Translations under genes and position numbers: made by a program
Notes under the pieces: generated by a model
The model's database searches: none
Told to the model about the DNA's origin: nothing
Seen by the model: the letters and a program-made list of their open reading frames with translations, nothing else
Shown here: piece by piece, positions 17,415-25,875 of the stretch
How the letters are laid out: each line of letters starts with the position of its first letter
Position numbering within the stretch: position 1 is the first letter of the stretch
Assembly: GCF_036492835.1 (NCBI RefSeq)
Contig: NZ_AP025314.1
Coordinates: forward strand, 2,046,001-2,110,000
DNA length: 64,000 nt
Reading direction: 5' to 3'
DNA from: Fulvitalea axinellae
Lineage (GTDB): Bacteria > Bacteroidota > Bacteroidia > Cytophagales > Cyclobacteriaceae

Positions 17415-18152
17415 ATGAGAGGGAAGTTTTCTTTTTTATGGGTAATAGCTATTTTATTTGTTTACACTCTGACGTCTTGCGGTTCGGAGAATGTTTCGCC
17501 CGCGTCTTGCCTTGTTTATGATTATGTGGATTTTAAAGGAACTCTTGTCCGTGTAGTTTATGACTCAAAGGACAGGGTTGTTCGTTTGGAGAAGCAATTG
17601 GGAGATTCTCTTTGGTCGGAAGCTTTCACATATAAGAATAATAAGCTTGATGAAAAGCGAACCTATAATGGAATCGGGACATTGTTGAAAACCGAGAAAT
17701 TCCGATTTGCTGGCGATTCCGCAATTGTATCGGTTTCGGGAGGTAGCGAAGGTTATCGTTTATATTTTGATGAAAAAGGAAAAACGATCCGTAAAGTCCA
17801 AGATACTGGTGATGAGGTTCGCTTTGTTTATAACTCGTTAGGTAATTTGGAAAGTGAAACCCATTACACTCCGGATGGTAAGTTGAGTTTTGAATTACGG
17901 TTTTTTATGGGAAATGGGGGACAGCCGTTTTATAAAACACCTTATTCCGGTCTGATCTTCGGGCCTGAGTTCAGTTGTCCAAACAGAACCGAACGAATCA
18001 ACTATGAGACGGGTGGCCATCGTTTTGAAGAGAGATTTCAAAACAGGTACAGCGACAGTGGACTATTGGAAGAGGTGGAGGCGAGCAGATACAAAGACGG
18101 GAAGCTCCAAAAGAAACTTCCCCGCCAGTTTTTTCTATATTCTTGCGATTAG
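17415..18152 (+). CDS. Hypothetical lipoprotein with YD-repeat-like strands
   Basis: The 245-aa product has a lipoprotein signal with lipobox LTSC near residue 22. The mature part shows repeated short motifs such as RVVYDSKDRVVRLEKQ, EAFTYKNNKLDEKR and VRFVYNSLGNLESETHY, which resemble the YD/RHS-type beta repeats seen in many Bacteroidota lipoproteins. I do not recognise a specific family. Its stop codon overlaps the stop of the convergent lrgB gene by 3 bases (18150-18152 against 18149-18151), so no terminator fits between them. Confidence 0.65.
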   Translation: MRGKFSFLWVIAILFVYTLTSCGSENVSPASCLVYDYVDFKGTLVRVVYDSKDRVVRLEKQLGDSLWSEAFTYKNNKLDEKRTYNGIGTLLKTEKFRFAGDSAIVSVSGGSEGYRLYFDEKGKTIRKVQDTGDEVRFVYNSLGNLESETHYTPDGKLSFELRFFMGNGGQPFYKTPYSGLIFGPEFSCPNRTERINYETGGHRFEERFQNRYSDSGLLEEVEASRYKDGKLQKKLPRQFFLYSCD

Positions 18153-18862
18153 AGAATCGCTTGGAGCACCGGGACCAACAATTCCACGATAAACGGGGTG
18201 ATTAGTGCGGTAACAACACCACACAGCCCTAACGCTAAGCCTCCGTAGGCGCCGTATTCTTTTCCGAGTTCCGATACAGTGGCGGTTCCCAGCCCGTGGG
18301 AAGCCGCGCCCATAGCCATTCCCATCGCTTTTGGACTTTTTACCCGTATGAGCTTGAGAAATGGTAGCCCGAAAATCGATCCAGTAAGTCCCGCAATCAT
18401 TACAAATACGGCCGTAAGCGAAGCCAATCCCCCAATCTTTTCGGAAATACTCATGGCTATCGGTGTTGTGACGGCTTTTGGGGCCAAGGAAATCAAGACT
18501 TGCTCTGTTGCGCCCATGACGGCGGCGATAAAGAGAACGCTGATTACGGCCACGCCACAAGCAGAGAATACGGCCGTGAAGATCATTTTGCTTTGCTTTT
18601 TGATCTCCTTCATTTGCGTATAGAGCGGAACGGCCAAAGCCACAACGGCTGTGCCGAGGAAGAAGCTGATGATGCTTCCGCCTTCGTTATATTCAGGGTA
18701 GCTGATGTCCAGCGACAGAAGAATGGCGATTATTCCCGCTATACTGAGCAATACGGGATTGAACAGAAAGAAAGGGACCTTACGGTAAAGCGTTCTGGCC
18801 AGAAAATACACCCCGCAGGTCAGGGTGACGAAGAATATTTTTGAATGAAGGATTTCAGTCAT
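18149..18862 (-). CDS. lrgB: LrgB/CidB family inner-membrane protein
   Basis: The 237-aa protein is a multi-pass membrane protein with the LrgB signature. It contains LAPKAVTTPIAMSISEKIGG and MGMAMGAASHGLGTATVSELG, which is strongly conserved in the family. LrgAB and CidAB were described as holin/antiholin-like, and in plants and several bacteria they export pyruvate, glycolate or similar small acids. The ATG at 18862 overlaps the end of lrgA by 8 bases; a more upstream ATG at 18904 is possible but would overlap lrgA by 50. The D-lactate dehydrogenase gene upstream on the same strand fits a role in pyruvate or overflow metabolism (inference). Confidence 0.88.
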   Translation of the reverse strand: MTEILHSKIFFVTLTCGVYFLARTLYRKVPFFLFNPVLLSIAGIIAILLSLDISYPEYNEGGSIISFFLGTAVVALAVPLYTQMKEIKKQSKMIFTAVFSACGVAVISVLFIAAVMGATEQVLISLAPKAVTTPIAMSISEKIGGLASLTAVFVMIAGLTGSIFGLPFLKLIRVKSPKAMGMAMGAASHGLGTATVSELGKEYGAYGGLALGLCGVVTALITPFIVELLVPVLQAIL

Positions 18863-19205
18863 CGCTAGTGTCCATTTTTTGGCTGACAATGCCAACAACG
18901 CCAATAATAATCAGTGTGCTTACAACGCAAGCAACCATAATTGCGGGCCATTCTTTTTCGAGCAAATCGAAATAAAGCATTAGGCCTACACCCGGCGGAA
19001 TAAAGAAAAAGGCCATTTCTTTATTGAGCAAGTCGGTGACGGGTTTTACGCTTTTGAGTTTTACCAACTTGAAGTTAAGCGCCAGCAAAAGCAAAACCAT
19101 ACCGATGATACTTCCCGGTATGGGTATGTTGAGCAACGCGCTGACGGTGTCGCCGGCGAGAAGACAACCGAAGATGATGGATAAGCTTTTGATAAGGTCT
19201 TTCAT
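18855..19205 (-). CDS. lrgA: LrgA/CidA family membrane protein
   Basis: The 116-aa product has four predicted membrane helices and the LrgA core LLNIPIPGSIIGMVLLLLAL followed by FFIPPGVGLM. It is the usual partner of LrgB and is encoded directly upstream with a short overlap. A terminator separates it from the upstream ldhA gene, so the pair probably has its own promoter. Function in this organism is not known. Confidence 0.88.
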   Translation of the reverse strand: MKDLIKSLSIIFGCLLAGDTVSALLNIPIPGSIIGMVLLLLALNFKLVKLKSVKPVTDLLNKEMAFFFIPPGVGLMLYFDLLEKEWPAIMVACVVSTLIIIGVVGIVSQKMDTSDD

Positions 19206-19243
19206 GCTGTATCGAAAACGCAGATGCGGGAGGGATATTTTAC

Positions 19244-19278
19244 AAAAAAATCAGCGAAACGGCAGAGCCGTTCGCTGA
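19244..19278 (-). terminator. Terminator of ldhA (minus strand)
   Basis: On the minus strand TCAGCGAACGGC and GCCGTTTCGCTGA pair across TCT and are followed by T7. One bulged or mismatched position is present. Confidence 0.8.
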
Positions 19279-19297
19279 AGTTAACTAGCAGGATTAT

Positions 19298-20287
19298 TTA
19301 GAAACTTACTTCATTGGTCAATTCCCTTCCCTCGTTATAGTCTTCGAGGTTTTTCAGGGTAGTTTTTGCGATTTGGGTGAGCGCCTCGTCCGTAAAGAAT
19401 GCCTGGTGTGAGGTGATCAGCACGTTCGGGAACGAAAGAAGCCTGGCGATTACGTCGTCGGTCACTATTTTTTCCGAAAGATCACGGAAGAAAAGTTTTT
19501 CCTCCATTTCGTACACGTCAATACCCAAGGCCCCGATATGTCCGGACTTCAAGCCTTTGATCACTTGTTTTGTGTTTACCAACGGCCCACGGCTGGTGTT
19601 GATCAGCATGGCGCCTCTTTTCATCATCTTGATGGTCTCTTTGTTGATGATGTGGTAGGTTGATGGTAGGAGTGGGCAGTGTAGGGAAACGATATCGCTT
19701 TGCGTCAGCAAGTCTTGCATTTCCATGTACTCAACGCCTTGTTCCAGCAATTCCGGGTTTTGGTAAACGTCGTAGGCTACGATTTTGCAACCAAACCCAC
19801 GCATGATCTGGGCGAAAATGGCCCCGATTTTTCCCGTTCCCACCACACCTACGGTTTTGCCGTTCAGGTCAAATCCGGTTAGGCGCTCAAGCGAGAAGTT
19901 GTTGTCCCTTACGCGGTTGTACGCTTTATGTGTTTTTCGGTTCAGTGTCAGGATCAAGGCCACGGCGTGTTCCGCTACGGCGTGCGGAGAGTAGGCGGGA
20001 ACCCTGACAAGTGTGATGCCCAGCTCTTTGGCCTTTTCAAGATCGACGTTATTGAAGCCTGCGCAACGCAGAGCGATAACCTTGATTCCGTAACCCGCCA
20101 GCTTCTCAAGGACGTCAGCGCCCAAACGGTCGTTGACGAATGTGCAGATGGCGTCATAGCCTTTGGCGAATTCGGCGGTTTCTTCTTCCAGCCTTACTTT
20201 GTAGTAAGTGAGCTCGAAACCTTGGCTGTTGTACTGGTCGAAGTATTGTCGGTCGTATGATTTTGTGCTAAAGAAAGCTACTTTCAT
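19298..20287 (-). CDS. ldhA: D-lactate dehydrogenase (D-2-hydroxyacid dehydrogenase family)
   Basis: The 329-aa protein is a fermentative D-lactate dehydrogenase interconverting pyruvate and D-lactate with NADH. The NAD-binding motif GVVGTGKIGAIFAQI is near residue 150. The catalytic triad is represented by Arg in ALRCAGFNNVD, Glu in YEMEEKLFF, and His in LITSHQAFFT. Length and N-terminus (MKVAFFSTKSYD) match LdhA of E. coli type. It has its own terminator. A small dyad GTTCC-TGTTAT-GGAAC at about 20339-20354 lies upstream and might be an operator. Confidence 0.9.
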   Translation of the reverse strand: MKVAFFSTKSYDRQYFDQYNSQGFELTYYKVRLEEETAEFAKGYDAICTFVNDRLGADVLEKLAGYGIKVIALRCAGFNNVDLEKAKELGITLVRVPAYSPHAVAEHAVALILTLNRKTHKAYNRVRDNNFSLERLTGFDLNGKTVGVVGTGKIGAIFAQIMRGFGCKIVAYDVYQNPELLEQGVEYMEMQDLLTQSDIVSLHCPLLPSTYHIINKETIKMMKRGAMLINTSRGPLVNTKQVIKGLKSGHIGALGIDVYEMEEKLFFRDLSEKIVTDDVIARLLSFPNVLITSHQAFFTDEALTQIAKTTLKNLEDYNEGRELTNEVSF

Positions 20288-20568
20288 TACGATGGGTTTT
20301 AGGTCGGAAGATTCGTGTGTTGTATTATTCTAAGTTGCGTTCCTGTTATGGAACAACCTGTTTGTGTGTGTTTGACACTGCGAATTTATAAACAAAAGCT
20401 TGTTGTTTATTGTTTGGAGGTTGTTTTGGGCTGAAAAATCGACGCTGTGTAAAAAGATTGCCTCCGTTTTGAAATTGAACAAAAGTAACTGTGAATTTGC
20501 CGTGTGTTTTATGATAATTTGAATGAAAGCCGATCTCTTTGGCTATGCGGGCCCCACAGCGATTTTTA

Positions 20569-20602
20569 TTTGCTCCAAGCCCAAATATTTTTACTAAATT
20601 TG
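20569..20602 (+). promoter_or_regulatory. Promoter of lepA
   Basis: TTTG at 20569-20572 and TAAATTTG at 20595-20602, separated by 22 bases, match the Bacteroidota housekeeping promoter. Transcription would start about 30 bases before the ATG at 20638. Confidence 0.65.
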
Positions 20603-20637
20603 GAGTTCTATTCTGGAGAAGATATCAAATACAGTCA

Positions 20638-22422
20638 ATGGATAAAATCAGGAACTTTTGTATAATCGCCCATATCGACCACGGGAAAAGCACCTTGGCC
20701 GACCGGCTTCTGGAACACACGCAGACCGTGGCGGACAGGGATATGCAGGACCAGCTACTGGACAGTATGGACTTGGAGCGCGAGCGTGGTATTACTATTA
20801 AGAGCCACGCCATCCAGATGAATTACCGGAACGGGGGAGATGAATATGTCCTGAACCTGATCGATACGCCGGGGCACGTGGATTTCTCCTATGAGGTGTC
20901 TCGTTCTATCGCCGCCTGCGAGGGGGCGCTTTTGATCGTGGACGCTTCGCAAGGTATCGAGGCGCAGACGATCTCGAACCTTTATTTGGCTATGGAGAAT
21001 GATTTGACCATCATTCCCGTACTGAACAAAATCGACCTGCCGGGCGCCAGCCCAGAGGAGGTATCTGACGAAATCGTTGACCTTTTGGGTGTGGAGCGCG
21101 ACGAGATCATTCGTGCCAGCGGCAAAACGGGCCAAGGTGTGGACGATATTCTCGATGCGATCGTTAAGAGAATTCCGGCGCCGAAAGGTGACCCGGAAGC
21201 GCCGTTGCAGGCCATGATTTTCGATTCGCAGTACAATCCGTTCCGTGGCGTGGAGGTAATCTTCCGCGTGTTTAACGGGACATTCAAAAAAGGCGACGCC
21301 GTTAAGTTCGTTAACACCGGACGCACATATAACGCCGACGAAATCGGTATTCTGAAACTGGAGCAGGAACCTCAGAAAGAGATTGCCGCCGGTAATGTGG
21401 GCTACCTGATTTCGGGAATCAAAAACGCCCGCGAGGTAAAAGTGGGTGATACCATTACGCACGTGGAACGCCCTTGCGAAGCGGTGACGGGTTTTGAGGA
21501 CGTAAAGCCGATGGTTTTCGCCGGTATCTATCCGGTGGACACTACGGAGTACGAAGAACTCCGCGCTTCGATGGAAAAGCTTCAGCTCAACGACGCCTCT
21601 TTGGTATGGGAGCCTGAGACTTCCGCCGCTTTGGGCTTCGGTTTCCGCTGCGGATTTTTGGGAATGCTCCACTTGGAGATTATCCAGGAACGGCTTGAGC
21701 GTGAGTTTGACATGACAGTGATCACCACCGTGCCGTCCGTGCAATACAAGGCCGTAATGACCGACGAGAGCATCAAATGGGTTAACGCTCCTTCGGAAAT
21801 GCCTGAGCCGAACAAGTGTTCGCATATCGAAGAGCCTTATATCAAAGCCCAGATAATCTCGAAGTCTGATTATATCGGACCGATTATCAGCTTGTGTATG
21901 GACAAGCGCGGTATTCTCAAAAATCAGGTTTATCTGACTACGGACCGCGTGGAGTTGACTTTCGATTTGCCTTTGGCCGAAATTGTATTTGACTTCTTCG
22001 ACAAGCTGAAAACCATTTCGAGAGGTTACGCTTCGTTGGATTACGAATTGACAGGTTTCCGTCAATCGAATATGGTGAAGCTTGATATGATGCTGAACGG
22101 CGAGAAAGTGGATGCGCTCTCAGCCATCGTTCACCGTGACAAGGCCTACGAATGGGGCAAGCGTCTGTGCGAAAAGCTCAAAGAGCTGTTGCCTCGCCAG
22201 ATGTTCGAAATCGCCGTGCAGGCTTCGATCGGTACAAAGATTATCGCTCGCGAAACCGTTAAGGCGATGCGTAAAAACGTATTGGCCAAGTGTTACGGCG
22301 GTGATATTTCGCGTAAGCGTAAACTCCTCGAAAAGCAGAAAAAAGGTAAGAAGAGAATGCGTCAGGTGGGTAATGTGGAGATTCCGCAGGAAGCCTTTAT
22401 GGCCGTTCTTAAGCTTGACTAA
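20638..22422 (+). CDS. lepA: Elongation factor 4 (LepA)
   Basis: This 594-aa translational GTPase is thought to remodel ribosomes under stress or during initiation. G1 is [10 protein letters not shown]2/G3 include RGITIKSHA and DTPGHVDF, and G4 is NKIDLPG. The LepA-specific C-terminal domain is basic and ends [20 protein letters not shown] followed by [15 protein letters not shown]. The start at 20638 ([14 protein letters not shown]) fits the family. An upstream in-frame ATG 99 bases earlier lies before the promoter and is rejected. Monocistronic, with a terminator directly after it. Confidence 0.96.
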   Translation: MDKIRNFCIIAHIDHGKSTLADRLLEHTQTVADRDMQDQLLDSMDLERERGITIKSHAIQMNYRNGGDEYVLNLIDTPGHVDFSYEVSRSIAACEGALLIVDASQGIEAQTISNLYLAMENDLTIIPVLNKIDLPGASPEEVSDEIVDLLGVERDEIIRASGKTGQGVDDILDAIVKRIPAPKGDPEAPLQAMIFDSQYNPFRGVEVIFRVFNGTFKKGDAVKFVNTGRTYNADEIGILKLEQEPQKEIAAGNVGYLISGIKNAREVKVGDTITHVERPCEAVTGFEDVKPMVFAGIYPVDTTEYEELRASMEKLQLNDASLVWEPETSAALGFGFRCGFLGMLHLEIIQERLEREFDMTVITTVPSVQYKAVMTDESIKWVNAPSEMPEPNKCSHIEEPYIKAQIISKSDYIGPIISLCMDKRGILKNQVYLTTDRVELTFDLPLAEIVFDFFDKLKTISRGYASLDYELTGFRQSNMVKLDMMLNGEKVDALSAIVHRDKAYEWGKRLCEKLKELLPRQMFEIAVQASIGTKIIARETVKAMRKNVLAKCYGGDISRKRKLLEKQKKGKKRMRQVGNVEIPQEAFMAVLKLD

Positions 22423-22444
22423 TATTGCCTTAGGATATAAAAAC

Positions 22445-22476
22445 AAAAAAGCGAAGCCCGGTGGGTTTCGCTTTTT
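22445..22476. terminator. Terminator after lepA
   Basis: AAAAAGCGAAGCCC and GGGTTTCGCTTTTT pair across a GGT loop. The A-run allows it to work in both directions for the convergent minus-strand gene ending at 22475. Confidence 0.8.
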
Positions 22477-22750
22477 ACTTATACAGAAGTTTGTAATCCA
22501 GTATCAGTTCTTGTTGGCCTTCGGGAGCGGGCTCCTCTCTGATGTCGATAATCGTTTGACCGCTCAGAATATGTTCGATCGCTTCGGTTAGCTGGTAAAG
22601 GTCAATTGCGTCGGGAGCTTGCGCTTCGGGGAAACGCAGAACGACTTCGACCACGTGAGTTTTCCGCAGGGAAAACGGGATCAGCTTTTCGCAAAATGCC
22701 TCTTTCAGCGATTCGTAATCGTTGGAAGTGATGCGCAGAAATTTTTTCAT
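22475..22750 (-). CDS. Small conserved-looking protein of unknown function
   Basis: The 91-aa protein (MKKFLRITSNDYESLKE) is mixed alpha/beta by composition with no signal peptide or membrane segment. I do not recognise a family. It lies 66 bases downstream of the hemerythrin/PAS gene on the same strand and may be cotranscribed. However, a near-consensus -7 box (TAAATTCG on the minus strand) only 4 bases before its ATG suggests a separate, possibly leaderless transcript. Its 3' end touches the lepA terminator. Confidence 0.6.
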   Translation of the reverse strand: MKKFLRITSNDYESLKEAFCEKLIPFSLRKTHVVEVVLRFPEAQAPDAIDLYQLTEAIEHILSGQTIIDIREEPAPEGQQELILDYKLLYK

Positions 22751-22816
22751 GGGGCGAATTTACGCTGATTTTCCGTTTGGCGCCCCATTTTCGTTATCCC
22801 TTCCTACAATTTAATA

Positions 22817-23782
22817 TCAGTCCCAGTCCAGCAAGCGCTGTTCGCCCGATAGTTTCTGGATTTCCGTAATATCTTGCGACATTTCGATTACGCCTTTATA
22901 TTCCTTGTTGGCGTTACGGACGGCGAAATAGCGGATATAAAGCACATGCCCACGGTGGTTGAACCAGAACTCGGCGGTGTTTTGTGTTCCTTTTCTGAAT
23001 TCCTCCAAAATCCTCAATACGGTTCCTACGCTTTTCGGAGGGTGGCAGAAACGCACTTCACGGCCGATAATGCCCGGGCTTCTTGGGAAAACACGTTCCT
23101 CGCCGCGGTTGTAGAAGATCACTTTGTCATCTTCGTCTACGTAAGTGATGTCCAGTGGCATGGTCTTGAGCAAAAGGTTGATTTGCTCGTGGCTCAGGTA
23201 ACCTTCGTCCATCCGCAGTTTGTCTTCGGTTGAGAAAGTCAGCTCCCTTTGCTCAAAGTCCTCGGATGGGTGAACGTAAGCCTGTTCTGCTTTTTCGCCA
23301 TATTCCGGAGGCGTTTCCTTCAGCATCCAGCCGATTTCCTCTTCGCCGTTTCTTACGGATTTCCAGTCGTTTTCGTCAAGAAGCTCCAACGCGTTCGGGA
23401 AAAGGACATTCTCTTCGATTTCCAGAAGGCGGATTATACCTGTGGAAAGGTGGTATAGGTTTGGGGCGATTTTGTCAAAGTCACGTTTTTCCAGGTGTTC
23501 CCTGATGATCTTGGCTTGGGCCCTGAGCGTGTCATGGAAAGACCACATGCCTTGGCTGGGATTGTTCCATCCTTTTTTCTCCAAAAACGGGAAAAGTTGG
23601 TTTTCTTTTCTGGCAAATCTTTTCTCTACTTCGCACAGCTCGTTGAACTGGTTGAAAAAAGTTTGCGGATCGTTTTCGATATCGGTTTTGGAAATGTCGC
23701 TGATGATAGCCTTGATCAGCTCGGCCTCTGCTTTATATATGCTTACGGGGTGCCCCGGATTCAATGTCTCTTGGGTGTTCAT
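22817..23782 (-). CDS. Hemerythrin-like plus PAS domain protein (DUF438-like)
   Basis: The 321-aa protein has an N-terminal helical hemerythrin-like region. Candidate iron ligands sit in NPGHPVSIYK, RKENQLFPFLEKKG, WSFHDTLRAQ and EEENVLFPNAL. A C-terminal PAS domain of the PAS_10 type spans about residues 195-310, starting near LLKTMPLDITYVDEDDKVIFYNRGE and ending EMSQDITEIQKL. This is the DUF438-like architecture. Such proteins are thought to sense oxygen, NO or redox state through the di-iron site, but no output domain is present. It is divergent from a CoA-disulfide reductase gene, which also points to redox physiology (inference). Confidence 0.8.
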   Translation of the reverse strand: MNTQETLNPGHPVSIYKAEAELIKAIISDISKTDIENDPQTFFNQFNELCEVEKRFARKENQLFPFLEKKGWNNPSQGMWSFHDTLRAQAKIIREHLEKRDFDKIAPNLYHLSTGIIRLLEIEENVLFPNALELLDENDWKSVRNGEEEIGWMLKETPPEYGEKAEQAYVHPSEDFEQRELTFSTEDKLRMDEGYLSHEQINLLLKTMPLDITYVDEDDKVIFYNRGEERVFPRSPGIIGREVRFCHPPKSVGTVLRILEEFRKGTQNTAEFWFNHRGHVLYIRYFAVRNANKEYKGVIEMSQDITEIQKLSGEQRLLDWD

Positions 23783-23907
23783 ACGGTAATGGTTTTGTTT
23801 GTGGCAATGTCACGAATTCGTAGCCTTTCCGGTATGCTTTCGGTCATATGTGAAAAAATCGGCGTTTTTGGAGCGAGGGAAGCATAGGTGACGGAAGTCA
23901 TATTTTA

Positions 23908-23937
23908 TTTGGAAAGAGAGGTTTAGATTTATTTTTG
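23908..23937 (+). promoter_or_regulatory. Promoter of the CoA-disulfide reductase gene
   Basis: TTTG at 23908-23911, an 18-base spacer and TATTTTTG at 23930-23937 match the Bacteroidota consensus. Predicted start near 23943, about 45 bases before the ATG. Confidence 0.7.
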
Positions 23938-23988
23938 ATGACTAAATGTGCATTTTAGCATTAAATTTTAAACACAGACACCCATCCG

Positions 23989-25644
23989 ATGAAACAAAAG
24001 ACAATAATAGTGGTCGGTGGCCTTTCGGCTGGGCCTTCGGCGGCGGCCAAGGCCAGAAGAATGGACGAGAACGCAAGAATTATCCTTTTCGAAAAAACTT
24101 CCGATATAAGCTACGCTACCTGCGGTATGCCTTATGCCCTTTCGGGAACAATCCCTAGCAGGGACAAGCTGGTGGTGGTTAAGCCTGAGTTGTTGGAGAA
24201 GCGTTTTAGAATAGACGTTCGCTTGGAAGAGCCCGTGTTGGAGATCTTCCCCGAAGAGAAGAAGGTGAAAACCAATAAAGGCGAATACGCTTACGATTCT
24301 TTGGTTTTTGCGACGGGAAGCCGTGGAGCGGTGCCACCGATACCCGGATTGGCCGAGGCGAAGAATTGGGCTCATTGTCGGACGATGGGCGATTTTGACG
24401 CTTTGAAAGCGAAGACGGATGATGCCTCAGCCAAAAAAGTGGCGGTTCTCGGCGCCGGCCTGATCGGTGTGGAAGTGGCTGAAAACCTGAAAATGGTCGG
24501 TAAAGACGTTGTCGTTTTGGAAATGGCGCCGGAAGTGTTGCCGGCTTGGAGTCCTGCTTTCGGCAAATTTGCGGGAAAGGTTCTGGATGAATCAGGGTTG
24601 GTGCTCAAAACGTCAACAAAAGTTACGTCGCTTGAGGTGGAGAACGGCGAGATATGCGCCTTGGTGACTGAGAGCGGAGAACGCATCGAATGCGATTTTT
24701 TGGTTTTGGCGACGGGAGGAATACCGAACACGGATATTTTGAAAAACAAAGGCGCCGAATGCGTTGGCAATGGGGCTTTGGTTGTGGATGAAAATATGCG
24801 AACCAGCCTTCCCGGTATTTTTGCTGCTGGCGATTGCGCCGTGATCAAGCATCTGATCACTAAAAAGCCTGCTTATTTTCCGTTGGGAACTCACTCCAAC
24901 AAAGGCGGAAGAACGGCGGGAGCCAACGCTACAGGAGCGAATGAAAGGTTCAAAGGCGCTTACGGAACGGCCATAGTTAAGCTTTTCGGTCACACATTGG
25001 CCCGTACGGGCATGAACGGAGCGATGCTCGACGCTGAGGGAGTTCCGTATAAATCGACATTTGTGATCGGTGACGCTACACCGGGTTACTATCCCGGACA
25101 AAAACCCGTTTTCCTCAAAATATGGTATCATGCCGACGACCGTCGCCTTTTGGGGGCTGAAGCATTTGGCGAAAAGGGGATCGATAAGCGAATTGATGTC
25201 TTGAGCGTTGGGATTTACGCCAAGTTGACGATCGACGATTTACCGCAGTTGGATTTGGCTTACGCCCCGCCGTTCTCACCGGCCAAAGACCCAGTGGTTG
25301 TGGCCGGCTATGTGGCCGGAAATGCGTCGGATTTGGGCTTTACGGAAATCCACCCCGAAGAATTCGAAACGGAGAAACCCGACGACGCCGTAGTTCTGGA
25401 TGTCCGTAATCCAAAAGAACTCGAAGCGACGGGGAAAATCTTTGGTGCGGTAAATATTCCGTTGGATCAGTTGAGAGACCGATTGGACGAACTGGATAAA
25501 AGCAAGCCTGTTTTTGTGTATTGCGCCAAAGGACTTAGAGGGTATTTGGGCGCTCTGGTTTTGTCACATAACGGGTTTGAAAAAGTCTATAATATTTCCG
25601 GAGGCATGACGCATTGGAAAATGCAGGGTATGGAAACCGTTTAA
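23989..25644 (+). CDS. CoA-disulfide reductase fused to rhodanese (CoADR-Rhd)
   Basis: The 551-aa flavoprotein has an N-terminal FAD motif VVGGLSAGPSAAAKARR. The single active-site Cys45 in SYATCGMPYALSG is characteristic of CoA-disulfide and CoA-persulfide reductases. An NAD(P)H-binding motif is VAVLGAGLIGVEVAENL and a second FAD motif is GIFAAGDCAVI. A dimerisation domain follows. From about residue 455 a rhodanese domain (AVVLDVRNPKEL) carries its active Cys in FVYCAKGLRG. Fusions of this type reduce CoA disulfide, CoA persulfide or polysulfide. With the rhodanese-containing efflux operon 3 kb downstream it adds a reactive-sulfur theme. Confidence 0.9.
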   Translation: MKQKTIIVVGGLSAGPSAAAKARRMDENARIILFEKTSDISYATCGMPYALSGTIPSRDKLVVVKPELLEKRFRIDVRLEEPVLEIFPEEKKVKTNKGEYAYDSLVFATGSRGAVPPIPGLAEAKNWAHCRTMGDFDALKAKTDDASAKKVAVLGAGLIGVEVAENLKMVGKDVVVLEMAPEVLPAWSPAFGKFAGKVLDESGLVLKTSTKVTSLEVENGEICALVTESGERIECDFLVLATGGIPNTDILKNKGAECVGNGALVVDENMRTSLPGIFAAGDCAVIKHLITKKPAYFPLGTHSNKGGRTAGANATGANERFKGAYGTAIVKLFGHTLARTGMNGAMLDAEGVPYKSTFVIGDATPGYYPGQKPVFLKIWYHADDRRLLGAEAFGEKGIDKRIDVLSVGIYAKLTIDDLPQLDLAYAPPFSPAKDPVVVAGYVAGNASDLGFTEIHPEEFETEKPDDAVVLDVRNPKELEATGKIFGAVNIPLDQLRDRLDELDKSKPVFVYCAKGLRGYLGALVLSHNGFEKVYNISGGMTHWKMQGMETV

Positions 25645-25655
25645 CGGTTTTCGCC

Positions 25656-25697
25656 AAAGAACCGGGCGTGTTCCACATGCTCGGTTCTTGCTTTTTG
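25656..25697 (+). terminator. Terminator after the CoADR-Rhd gene
   Basis: AAGAACCG and CGGTTCTT, with an inner GCGTG/CATGC stem, are followed by CTTTTTG. Confidence 0.7.
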
Positions 25698-25875
25698 AGT
25701 ATTAGTGGCTAGTCTATATATGGCTATTTTTATTGATAGTGTTACAATATTTTTATATTATAACAGCGTTATTCTTTTTGCTGGAGCTGATTTTTGGGAT
25801 TGAATCTTTTGTGCTGTTGCTCTGGTTGCGTTGCTTTTTTTACAGGTTATTTTTCAATAAAACACACTACGATTG

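Noticed and set aside
20539..20637. Longer N-terminus for LepA
   Set aside because: The region contains the lepA promoter, and LepA proteins start at MDKIRNF-type sequences.
20755..22065. 436-codon open frame antisense to lepA
   Set aside because: It lies fully inside lepA, and its translation has no domain or plausible composition. It is a codon-bias shadow.
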